Assembly (NCBI GenBank): GCA_019634415.1
Contig: JAHQVJ010000082.1
Location: forward strand, 1-64,000
Length of the DNA stretch: 64,000 nucleotides
Origin: Myxococcales bacterium
Lineage (GTDB): Bacteria > Myxococcota_A > UBA796 > GCA-2862545
Reading direction: 5' to 3'
Shown: positions 25,456-32,087 of the stretch, in pieces
How positions within the stretch are numbered: the first letter of the stretch is position 1
How the letters are laid out: each line of letters opens with the position of its first letter
Notes under the pieces: generated by a model
Database searches by the model: none
The model's input: only the letters and a program-made list of their open reading frames with translations
What the model was told of the DNA's origin: nothing
Position numbers and translations under genes: made by a program

Positions 25456-26448
25456 CTACTCGAGGGAGATGCCGCCGAAGCCACCGCCACCGTTCTGGGG
25501 CACGATGCAGTCGGGGGGAGTCTCGTCGATCACGATGTCGTCGTCGTCCGTGCCCTCTTCCAGCGTGTAGAAGTGGACCTCGTCGGGACGCACGTGGGCC
25601 ACGGTGCGGCCGTTGTCGGACACCACCACCTCGCTGTCGCCGTCGGGCAGCCAGGAGCGGCCGAGCAGCTCGCCCGTCCGACCGTCGCGACGCTCCATCA
25701 GACCCTTGCCGTCTTCGGCGGTGGCCATCACGATCGCCTCGCCCAGCGTGCCGCGAGCGGCCACGGAGCTGATGGTGCCACCCACCTGAGCCGACCAGAT
25801 CTCCGCGCCGTTGGGGCGCACGGCGTACAGGATGTCGCCGCCGGTCTGGGCCACGTACAGGTGCCCCAGCGACTCGTCGAAGGCGATCAGATCGCCGTAC
25901 TCGCCGATGACGTCGTTGCCTTCGATGTCCATCCGCACGATGCCGTCGTCGGTGGCCGCGAAGGTCATGCCGCTCTTGGCATCGAAGGCGAAGCGAACGT
26001 CGTCGCCGCAGACCGCTGAGGGCACCGTTGCCGTGCGGTCTCCGAGCGTCAGCTCACAGCCGGTGTCGACCGTGGAGATGTAGCTCGTGCCCATGCTGCC
26101 CAGGTGCGCACTGACCACGCCTGCAACGGCGAGGTCCTCGTCCTGCTGCCAGGCCTGGCCGCGGATGATGTGCAGCCCCTCGGTGGAGCTGGCCACCGTG
26201 GTGCCCGCGAAGTGATCGAGCACCTTCTCGTTCTCCGTGGGGAGATCGGCGTCCTCGGTGGGGCAACCCCAGTTCACGTCGATGGTGCAGGTGGTCCCGA
26301 CCATGCCGCCGTGGGCATCCAGCCCATCGTCGGTCAACACCACACCGTTCGTCTCCAGGTCCAGGGTGGACGTGAAGCGCAGCTCGTTCTCGGGTTGACA
26401 ACCGAGGGCCATCGTGGCGACGGCCCCGAACCCAATCAAGTTTCGCAT
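25456..26448 (-). CDS. lipoprotein with WD/PQQ-like beta-propeller repeats
   Basis: 330 residues from ATG 26448 behind GGAGG. Lipobox TMALGCQP after a short signal. The body alternates disulfide Cys pairs (TTCTIDVNWGCPTED, GCELTL ... AVCGDD) and blades of the type MTFAATDDGIVRMDIEGN, GHLYVAQTGGDILYAVRPNG and ARGTLGEAIVMATAEDGKGLMERRDGRTGELLG, which resemble PQQ/quinoprotein-like propellers. The acidic tail TDDDDIVIDETPPDC and Gly-rich end are odd. Probably a periplasmic or outer-membrane-anchored propeller protein; ligand unknown. Confidence 0.75.
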   Translation of the reverse strand: MRNLIGFGAVATMALGCQPENELRFTSTLDLETNGVVLTDDGLDAHGGMVGTTCTIDVNWGCPTEDADLPTENEKVLDHFAGTTVASSTEGLHIIRGQAWQQDEDLAVAGVVSAHLGSMGTSYISTVDTGCELTLGDRTATVPSAVCGDDVRFAFDAKSGMTFAATDDGIVRMDIEGNDVIGEYGDLIAFDESLGHLYVAQTGGDILYAVRPNGAEIWSAQVGGTISSVAARGTLGEAIVMATAEDGKGLMERRDGRTGELLGRSWLPDGDSEVVVSDNGRTVAHVRPDEVHFYTLEEGTDDDDIVIDETPPDCIVPQNGGGGFGGISLE

Positions 26449-26521
26449 GGAATCCTCCGCAGCCCCCACGGGGCCAACAGTTCGAGTAGAGGGGGGTGCA
26501 TCGTGGAAAGTCTCTGTGGGG

Positions 26522-27247
26522 TCACCGGCGGTTCCGCTCGGCGGCGGTCCGGCCGTGCCCGAAGTTGACGCGCATGCCGATCTGGGCCTCGAGCTGGTCC
26601 ATCTGGATGACCTGCTGGGTCTCGAGCACCATCTCGGTGATGGCCAGATCCGCGGTGCCCTTCAGGTCCACCACGACGGACCACTTGGGCGCCCAGATCA
26701 AGGGGGTGGACACGCGCACGCCGGCCAGCGGCACGAAGGCCGTGCCCACCTGCGTCCATTGCTGGATGTAGAAGCGGCTCGACACCCCGGCGGTGGGTCC
26801 GAACTCGAGGTGACGCCCCAGCACGAACATCAGGTCGTAGGTGTGATCCGCCTGCGTGAACTGCCGAAAGGGCCCGAGCACGTCGATGCGGTGCGGTGCC
26901 GTCACAGACACGTTCGCATCGAGCTTGAGGCGAGGAGCCCGGTACAGCTGCAGCCCGATCTCGGTGAGGAAGCCTGGGTTCACACCGTTGCGGAACGTGG
27001 CGCGGTGACCGATGCGCAGGGGCGGTACGAACACCTTCACGCGCCGCTCGGAGCGCCGGGTCGGCGCGGGCTGTGGCGGCGGCTGCAGACGCGAGCGCTC
27101 GGGAGGGGTCGCGACCTCGTCGAGGTCCGTCTCCTCGTAGGCGTCGCTCTGCGGGCCGAGGGGCGAAGCGGGCTGCTGGGCGAACGCGGTGGATCCGCAG
27201 GCCAGCAGCAGCAGCAGCAAGCAGGTGGTGGTGATGTGGTGTGTCAT
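26522..27247 (-). CDS. outer-membrane beta-barrel-like exported protein
   Basis: 241 residues with a signal peptide ending ACGSTAFAQQP and a Pro/Arg-rich linker (LQPPPQPAPTRRSERRVK). The mature part shows alternating strands: RIGHRATFRNGVNPGFLTEIGLQLYRAPRLKLDANVSVTAP, TYDLMFVLGRHLEFGPTAGVSSRFYIQ, FVPLAGVRVSTPLIW, WSVVVDLKGTADLAITEM, ending ...AQIGMRVNFGHGRT. This is consistent with an 8-strand barrel. Function unknown. It is divergent from the secreted beta-domain gene at 27300, so the two may share the 52-bp control region. Confidence 0.7.
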   Translation of the reverse strand: MTHHITTTCLLLLLLACGSTAFAQQPASPLGPQSDAYEETDLDEVATPPERSRLQPPPQPAPTRRSERRVKVFVPPLRIGHRATFRNGVNPGFLTEIGLQLYRAPRLKLDANVSVTAPHRIDVLGPFRQFTQADHTYDLMFVLGRHLEFGPTAGVSSRFYIQQWTQVGTAFVPLAGVRVSTPLIWAPKWSVVVDLKGTADLAITEMVLETQQVIQMDQLEAQIGMRVNFGHGRTAAERNRR

Positions 27248-27299
27248 CGTCCTGTTGATGTAAACGCTGTGCGCAACGGATCACCTCAGCCGAAAAAAG

Positions 27300-27716
27300 G
27301 TGCCTGCTGGTCTTCACACAGCCTCGATCCGACAGGTCGGAGTGTGTGTCCTCTTCCCGCTCGCATGGAGCCTACTGACCGGCGGTAGCTGGGCGGCGGA
27401 ACCGAACACGGGACCCCGCTCCGGGCACCTGGAGGGTCGACTGGCCGGACGGGACGTCACGCTTCGGCTCGACGCCACGCCCGAGGGTGGCCTCACCGCC
27501 CAGATGACCGTGGAGATCGGCCCCCGTCGTGTGGTCACCGACAGCCGCGGGCGGTGGTGGTGTGGCGAGGACGGATGCCACGTCGAGCTGGTGGAGACGC
27601 AAGGAAGCGCACCCGCCACCTTCCGCGGGCGGTGGGTCGACGACCGGGTGGAAGGCACCGTCGAGGTGCGAGGAAAGGACCGTGGAGCGTGGTGGGTGAC
27701 ATGGCGCGAGCGCTGA
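27300..27716 (+). CDS. secreted beta-domain protein homologous to the tail of the 12485 Ser/Thr kinase
   Basis: 138 residues from GTG 27300 (a second GTG at 27342 is possible). Signal peptide to ...SWAAEP. The mature ~100 residues align along their length with residues ~457-552 of the kinase at 12485: L-x-GR-x-x-G, LT-x-Q, GR-x-W, VEL-x-E, VR-x-K-x-R-x-x-W. It has one Cys pair (WWCGEDGCHVE) absent from the kinase domain. Its gene ends where the barrel gene begins, mirroring the other module. The likely role is a periplasmic lipocalin-like sensor or adaptor between barrel and kinase; that is inference. Confidence 0.75.
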   Translation: MPAGLHTASIRQVGVCVLFPLAWSLLTGGSWAAEPNTGPRSGHLEGRLAGRDVTLRLDATPEGGLTAQMTVEIGPRRVVTDSRGRWWCGEDGCHVELVETQGSAPATFRGRWVDDRVEGTVEVRGKDRGAWWVTWRER

Positions 27717-28615
27717 TGATCGCAGTGTTGTGGTGGGCGTCGACGGCGGAGGCCGGCGACGGACCGTGGACCTTGGCGTCGGCGGAGCACGATCTGTACG
27801 TGGGGATGGATCTGTACGGCTACCAGCGCTTCCGGGTGGCCGGCGCAGAGCCGTCGGACCTCGACGCCCAGGTGCGGGCCCTGGGCATTCCCATCATCTG
27901 GTCCTGGGGTGCGATGGATGCCGTGGAGACGGAGCTGCGGATCCAGCTCGAGGGCGTCGCCGTGGCGGATCCCTCCGCAGCCCCCTGCGACGACGCTGAA
28001 CGAGACGACTGGTGCGCGACCACCGTGGGGGTCGGCGACCTGTCTGCTGCCTTGAAGCTCCGCCTGCTCGACGAGTTCCGCTACCATCCCCTCACCCTCA
28101 CCTTCATCCCCACCCTCCGCACGGGGGCGCCACACCGAGCGACGCGCGGGCGCCTGACCAACCTCGGGGAAGGCCAGACGGATCTCGGGCTGGGCCTCCG
28201 CGTGGGTCGGACCGGCGGGCTGGGCAGCCAGTGGTACGCCTTGTCGGGGGCAGCGACATACTGGCTTCGCGCCTCGGCCTCGGCCACCACGGACCGTCGA
28301 CTCCCGGGCGACGAGATCAGCTGGGACACGTCGGCCGTCGTCTGCGTGGCCCACCGCCTGGGGCTGGGGCCCGTGGCGCAGGGATTCCACCGGCTGTGGG
28401 GCCTCGACCTGGACGAGGCGCCCCTGGACCAAGCGCACGGCTTCGCATCGCTGAAGGCCCAGCAGATCAAGATCGGTGGGCGCGCGAGCCTGTACCTGCC
28501 GCGAGGGCTCACCCTGTCGGCGACGGCCATGACCACGGCCTACGCCCGCAACAACCCCACGGACACGTGGGTGCTGGGTCTGGGCGTCGGCGTCCACCGG
28601 GAGCCCCGAAGGTGA
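27701..28615 (+). CDS. outer-membrane beta-barrel protein, paralog of the 14140 product
   Basis: 304 residues from ATG 27701 (an ATG at 27716, in a TGATG overlap, aligns better with the start of the paralog). Signal peptide ending TAEAG, then GDGPWTLASAEHDLYVGMDLYGYQRFR. Barrel-type strands throughout; conserved blocks with the 14140 protein include DWCATTVGVGDLSAALKLRLLDE, LTNLGEGQTDLGLGLRVGRT, DEISWDT, HGFASLKAQQIKIGG, GLTLSATAM and ARNNPTDT. It is translationally coupled to the beta-domain gene before it and to the histidine kinase after it (GTGA overlap). Confidence 0.8.
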   Translation: MARALMIAVLWWASTAEAGDGPWTLASAEHDLYVGMDLYGYQRFRVAGAEPSDLDAQVRALGIPIIWSWGAMDAVETELRIQLEGVAVADPSAAPCDDAERDDWCATTVGVGDLSAALKLRLLDEFRYHPLTLTFIPTLRTGAPHRATRGRLTNLGEGQTDLGLGLRVGRTGGLGSQWYALSGAATYWLRASASATTDRRLPGDEISWDTSAVVCVAHRLGLGPVAQGFHRLWGLDLDEAPLDQAHGFASLKAQQIKIGGRASLYLPRGLTLSATAMTTAYARNNPTDTWVLGLGVGVHREPRR

Positions 28616-30198
28616 GCCTGCGCGCGTCGACCCTGGCCGTGTTGCTCGTCTTCGTGTGCGTGCAGAGCGCGCTGGGGCTGCTGCTCCACGTCCAGTCCTC
28701 GGCGCTGCACGTCCAGCAGCAGCGCAGCGCCTCCGCCTTCACCACCCTTCAGGCGCTCTCCCGACTCTCCCGCACCGCCGAGCCACGCTTCCAGGCCTTC
28801 GCCCGGGAGCTGCTCACGGATACCGACCTCACCGAGGTCCGCGCTGCACCGTGGGAAGACGACATCGAGGCGATCGAGCGCGTCATCGCTCAGCAGGAGG
28901 CCCTCGGCGTCGCTCCCGTCGAGGTGGACGCGGCGCGACGCACCCTCGGCCAGCTGAAGATCACGTTCCTCTACCTGGAGGACGAGATCACGGCCATGAT
29001 GCGCTTCTTCGAGGTCGAGCAGCTCGACGCAGCGCAGATCGAGGTCCGGGCGCTGGTGGCGGAGGTCACCCAGGAGCGCGTCACGGGCATCCTGGAGACC
29101 CTGGTGGCTCATCAGGCCTCCTTGGTGGACGAGACCCTGCAGCAGGCGGAGTCCCTCACCGTGGTCCAGCAACGAACCACCTTGCTGGGGCTGGCCAGCG
29201 GAACGCTGATCATGCTGTGCACCAGCGCAGCACTGCTGGTGTGGGTCCTGCGCTCGGTCCACACGCTCAACGCTCGCACCGAGTCGATCTCCAGCGGCGA
29301 CCTGACGATCCGCACCACCGTGACGGGCCCCGAGGAGCTCGAGGCCCTCGGACGCGCCTTCGACGCCATGCAGGAACAGCTGGTGCGGGGACGCCAGCAG
29401 CTCGCCGAGGAGGTGGCCCGGCGCTGGGCCGCCCAAGATGCCGCGATGGCGGCGAACCGCGCCAAGTCGTCGTTCCTCGCCAACATGAGCCACGAGCTGC
29501 GAACGCCGCTCACGGCCATCCTCGGCTACGCGGAGCTCCTGGCCGAGGACGTCCACGGCCAGTCGGCCACCGACGTCGACCGGATCCTGGTGGCGGGCAA
29601 GCACCTGCTCACGCTCGTCTCCGACATCCTGGATCTGGCCAAGATCGAGGCGGGCCACCTCGGCACCCACATCGAGCCCGTGGACGTGGCCGCCCTGTGC
29701 GAGGAGCTGGTGTCCAGCTTGATGCCCGCGCTGACCCGCAACCACAACGAGGTGGAGCTCCATCTGTCGTCGACGGTGGGCACCTTCCACACCGACGCGA
29801 GCAAGCTGCGCCAGTGCCTGACCAATCTGCTGGGCAACGCCGGGAAGTTCACCGAGCACGGCTCCATCACGCTGTCCGCCATCTGCAGCGGCGACGTCCT
29901 GTCGTTCACCGTTCGCGACACCGGCGTGGGGATCGAGGCCGAACAGCTGCCCTTCGTATTCGACGAGTTCCACCAGGTGGACGGCTCCTCCACGCGCACC
30001 GTGGAGGGCTCGGGCCTGGGCCTGGCGATCACCAAGCACCTGGTGGAGCTCCTCGGCGGAGACGTTCGGGTGCGAAGCGAGGTGGGCAAAGGGTCCACGT
30101 TCATCGTGCGACTGCCCGATCTCGCGGACCGCGTGAGCCACTCCAGCACGACGCCGGGCGAGGATTCGGTGCGCGGGAGCAAGGAGCTGCGCGGGTGA
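28612..30198 (+). CDS. membrane sensor histidine kinase (HAMP-HisKA-HATPase)
   Basis: 528 residues from GTG 28612, whose bases overlap the barrel stop. TM1 (~5-25), an all-helical extracytoplasmic four-helix-bundle-like region (~28-185), TM2 (LLGLASGTLIMLCTSAALLVWVL, ~190-212), HAMP (~213-265; ISSGDLTIRTTVTGPEELEALGRAFDAM), HisKA with phospho-His in SFLANMSHELRTPLTAILGYAELL (His ~294), and HATPase with N box CLTNLLGNAGKF, G1 VRDTGVGI, F box and G2 GSGLGLAI. No response regulator is adjacent, so it is an orphan kinase or pairs with a distant regulator. It completes a beta-domain/barrel/kinase operon. Confidence 0.92.
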   Translation: MSLRASTLAVLLVFVCVQSALGLLLHVQSSALHVQQQRSASAFTTLQALSRLSRTAEPRFQAFARELLTDTDLTEVRAAPWEDDIEAIERVIAQQEALGVAPVEVDAARRTLGQLKITFLYLEDEITAMMRFFEVEQLDAAQIEVRALVAEVTQERVTGILETLVAHQASLVDETLQQAESLTVVQQRTTLLGLASGTLIMLCTSAALLVWVLRSVHTLNARTESISSGDLTIRTTVTGPEELEALGRAFDAMQEQLVRGRQQLAEEVARRWAAQDAAMAANRAKSSFLANMSHELRTPLTAILGYAELLAEDVHGQSATDVDRILVAGKHLLTLVSDILDLAKIEAGHLGTHIEPVDVAALCEELVSSLMPALTRNHNEVELHLSSTVGTFHTDASKLRQCLTNLLGNAGKFTEHGSITLSAICSGDVLSFTVRDTGVGIEAEQLPFVFDEFHQVDGSSTRTVEGSGLGLAITKHLVELLGGDVRVRSEVGKGSTFIVRLPDLADRVSHSSTTPGEDSVRGSKELRG

Positions 30199-30201
30199 GG
30201 A

Positions 30202-30270
30202 TCAAGCGAAGACCAAGGCGTGGGAGGCCCCGGTGGCCGACTGCATCAGGGCCTCACACTCCGGGTAGTT
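30202..30270 (-). pseudogene. short remnant of a CmcJ/NvfI-type oxygenase-like gene
   Basis: Minus-strand reading gives NYPECEALMQSATGASHALVFA then a stop. YPE-x-EAL followed by TGAS and V-x-F is the mid-region of CmcJ/NvfI family proteins (YPEVEALV...TGA...V-FDH). Only about 22 residues are left, with no start. It lies in the 87-bp gap between the histidine kinase and the tandem lipoproteins. Confidence 0.35.
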
Positions 30271-30285
30271 AGGCGAACACGGACC

Positions 30286-30822
30286 TCACTGCGAACCTCC
30301 TGCGCAGAACGCCAGGTCCTGCTGGCTCGCCTGTAGACGCACCTCGACGGACTCCGTGACGGCCTGGTCCGTCTGCACGTCCCGGACCGTGACCTCGAAC
30401 ACGGCCTCCTTGCCGTGCAGACCGCAGATCCGGGTGATGTTGACCGGCTTGAAGTTGTCGATCAGCACCTGCACGCTCCAGACCTCCCCAGCACAGGTCA
30501 GCTCGTCGTAGGCCACCAGCCCCACGAAGTCGACGTGCTCGTCTCCGCCCGCGATGGGCGTGGTCCCGATGTCGGGGACGGTCAGCTCGGAGCGCACCTC
30601 GACGGACTGGAACGTGTTGCCCACCGCAGCGCTGAGGTCCACGTGCCATCCGCCCTGTGGGCCGTGCACCATCTGCAGCGGATCACCGGAGCCGAGCGGG
30701 TGGAACCCCGTGGAGCCCGTGCCCACGGCGAGAGACATCTCGTCCATGCACGGATCCGTGACGCCGTCGCCCGAGCAGGCCGACGCCACGCCGATCAGCA
30801 GCGCTGTGGCTAGCCGGAGCAC
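30286..30822 (-). CDS. lipoprotein, tandem paralog B
   Basis: 178 residues from GTG 30822, inside the end of the upstream paralog gene (13-base overlap). Lipobox LIGVASACSGDG, then DPCMDEMSLAVGTGSTGFHPLGSGDPLQMVHGPQGGWHVDLSAAVGN. The GPQGGWH-x-DLS motif and the EVWSVQVLIDNF / HGKEAVFEVTVRDVQTDQAVTESVEVRLQ segment recur in the neighbour, showing a recent tandem duplication. Four Cys occur at matching positions. Beta-sandwich character; no recognised domain; function unknown. Confidence 0.75.
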   Translation of the reverse strand: MLRLATALLIGVASACSGDGVTDPCMDEMSLAVGTGSTGFHPLGSGDPLQMVHGPQGGWHVDLSAAVGNTFQSVEVRSELTVPDIGTTPIAGGDEHVDFVGLVAYDELTCAGEVWSVQVLIDNFKPVNITRICGLHGKEAVFEVTVRDVQTDQAVTESVEVRLQASQQDLAFCAGGSQ

Positions 30823-31334
30823 GCGGACTGACTCTCCGCGCTCACCTGCAGGCGAACGTCCACCGACTCCGTCACGGTCTGCTCCGACTCGAGATCGGTC
30901 ACCGTGACCTCGAACACGGCGTCCTGGCCGTGCAGCATGCAGATGCGGTCGTTGGTGGCGGGCGCGAAGTCGTCCACGAAGATGCGAACGCTCCAGACCT
31001 CGCCCGTGCAGGCGAGGTCGTCGTAGTCCACCAGACCGACGTAGCTGGTGTTGGCGTCGCCAGCGACCTGCTGGTCGATGCTGGGCACCGTGACCACCGC
31101 CGAGACCTCGACGGATTGGTGGGAGTTGGTGACCTCCGCACTCAGATCGATGTGCCAGCCACCCTGAGAGCCGAAGACCATCGGCAGAGGGTCGCCACCG
31201 GCCAGCGGCGTGAAGCCCGTGGGACCGGTGCCCACCCTCAGCGTCATCTCCTCCAGGCAGGGATCGTCGCCACCACAGGCGACCGATCCGCCGCCGGCCA
31301 GCAGCGCCAGCCAAATCCACACACCGCGATTCAT
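30810..31334 (-). CDS. lipoprotein, tandem paralog A
   Basis: 174 residues from ATG 31334. Signal peptide and lipobox (LAGGGSVACGGD). Block-by-block similarity with the downstream copy: DPCLEEMTLRVGTGPTGFTPLAGGDPLPMVFGSQGGWHIDLSAEV, YVGLVDYDDLACTGEVWSVRIF, MLHGQDAVFEVTVTDLESEQTVTESVDVRLQ. By eye more than half of the aligned positions are identical. The pair is likely co-expressed and may form a hetero-oligomer or bind related ligands. No family recognised. Confidence 0.78.
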   Translation of the reverse strand: MNRGVWIWLALLAGGGSVACGGDDPCLEEMTLRVGTGPTGFTPLAGGDPLPMVFGSQGGWHIDLSAEVTNSHQSVEVSAVVTVPSIDQQVAGDANTSYVGLVDYDDLACTGEVWSVRIFVDDFAPATNDRICMLHGQDAVFEVTVTDLESEQTVTESVDVRLQVSAESQSACSG

Positions 31335-31368
31335 CCTGCCTCCCAGCTCCTCAAGGATGGCCCGAGTC

Positions 31369-32004
31369 TCACAGACCCGCCAGCGCTCCGGGCCGCAATG
31401 CGTACAGCCCGATCAGCCGAGCCGTCGCCAAGACCTTCCCCGCCATGGCCTCACGCACGTCGGCACCCGTGAATCGGCCCGACAGCCCCAGGCTCGGCAC
31501 GCTCAAGGCGTGGACCTCGAAGTGGTAGCCGTGGATGCGCTCGTCGTTCCAGGGTGGGCAGGGGCCATCATAGCCGTAGTAGTCGCCCGACATGTCGGCG
31601 TCGGAGGCGAACCAGCCGGTGTAGTCGTTGATGCCGTGCACGCCGCCGCTCGGCGTGGCCCCCTCCCCCTTGCCGCGTGGGGTCACGCCCTCGGCGTGAC
31701 TGCCCTCCGCGATCTCCCGCACCGAGGCAGGCAGATCGGCCACCACCCAGTGGAAGAAGTCCACTCGGGGCAGGTCCAGGGGCACCGTGCGCCCCTCCTG
31801 GTTGACGTCGTCGCCCTTGCTGGGCACGTCGGGATCCACACAGAGCAGCACGAAGGACTGCGTGCCGTCCGGAACGTCCGACCAGGCCAGGTGGGGACTT
31901 CGGTTGTCGGAGAGCCGCACGTGGGTCTCGGGGTCCGTCTGACCGAATGCCAGGCGCGCGTCGATGACGCCATAGGGACGGAGCGAGTCACTGCGAAGAT
32001 GCAT
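31369..32004 (-). CDS. YbhB/YbcL family Raf-kinase-inhibitor-like (PEBP) protein
   Basis: 211 residues, cytoplasmic (no signal). Family features: LSDNRSPHLAWSDVPDGTQSFVLLCVDPDVP (the conserved N-terminal D-x-S-P-x-L-x-W and metal/ligand-site Asp), DFFHWVVADLP, and GINDYTGWFAS ... YYGYDGPCPPWNDERIHGYHFEVHAL, the PEBP ligand pocket with the GP-x-PP and H-x-Y-x-F motifs. Bacterial PEBPs bind small anions or phospho-ligands; physiological roles are mostly unknown. Divergent from the FG-GAP lipoprotein gene at 32088. Confidence 0.9.
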   Translation of the reverse strand: MHLRSDSLRPYGVIDARLAFGQTDPETHVRLSDNRSPHLAWSDVPDGTQSFVLLCVDPDVPSKGDDVNQEGRTVPLDLPRVDFFHWVVADLPASVREIAEGSHAEGVTPRGKGEGATPSGGVHGINDYTGWFASDADMSGDYYGYDGPCPPWNDERIHGYHFEVHALSVPSLGLSGRFTGADVREAMAGKVLATARLIGLYALRPGALAGL

Positions 32005-32075
32005 CGGGAGTCCTCCAGGGCGCCAGGGTATCCCGCGTGAGCCGATCCTCCCCAGCGACTCGCGAACAGCGGGGG

Positions 32076-32081
32076 TATGAT
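32076..32081 (+). promoter_or_regulatory. -10 box of a probable leaderless promoter
   Basis: TATGAT followed by exactly six bases (CGCGCC) and the ATG at 32088 of the FG-GAP lipoprotein. No ribosome-binding site precedes the ATG and no good -35 box is visible 17-18 bases upstream. The same TATGAT-N6-start arrangement occurs before the gene at 58919. Confidence 0.4.
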
Positions 32082-32087
32082 CGCGCC

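Noticed and set aside
27254..27283. TGATCC upstream of the minus-strand barrel gene at 27247 as a third ECF11 promoter
   Set aside because: Eighteen bases after the -35 box the sequence is ATCAAC, not TA-initial, and no good -10 box appears at spacings 15-19.
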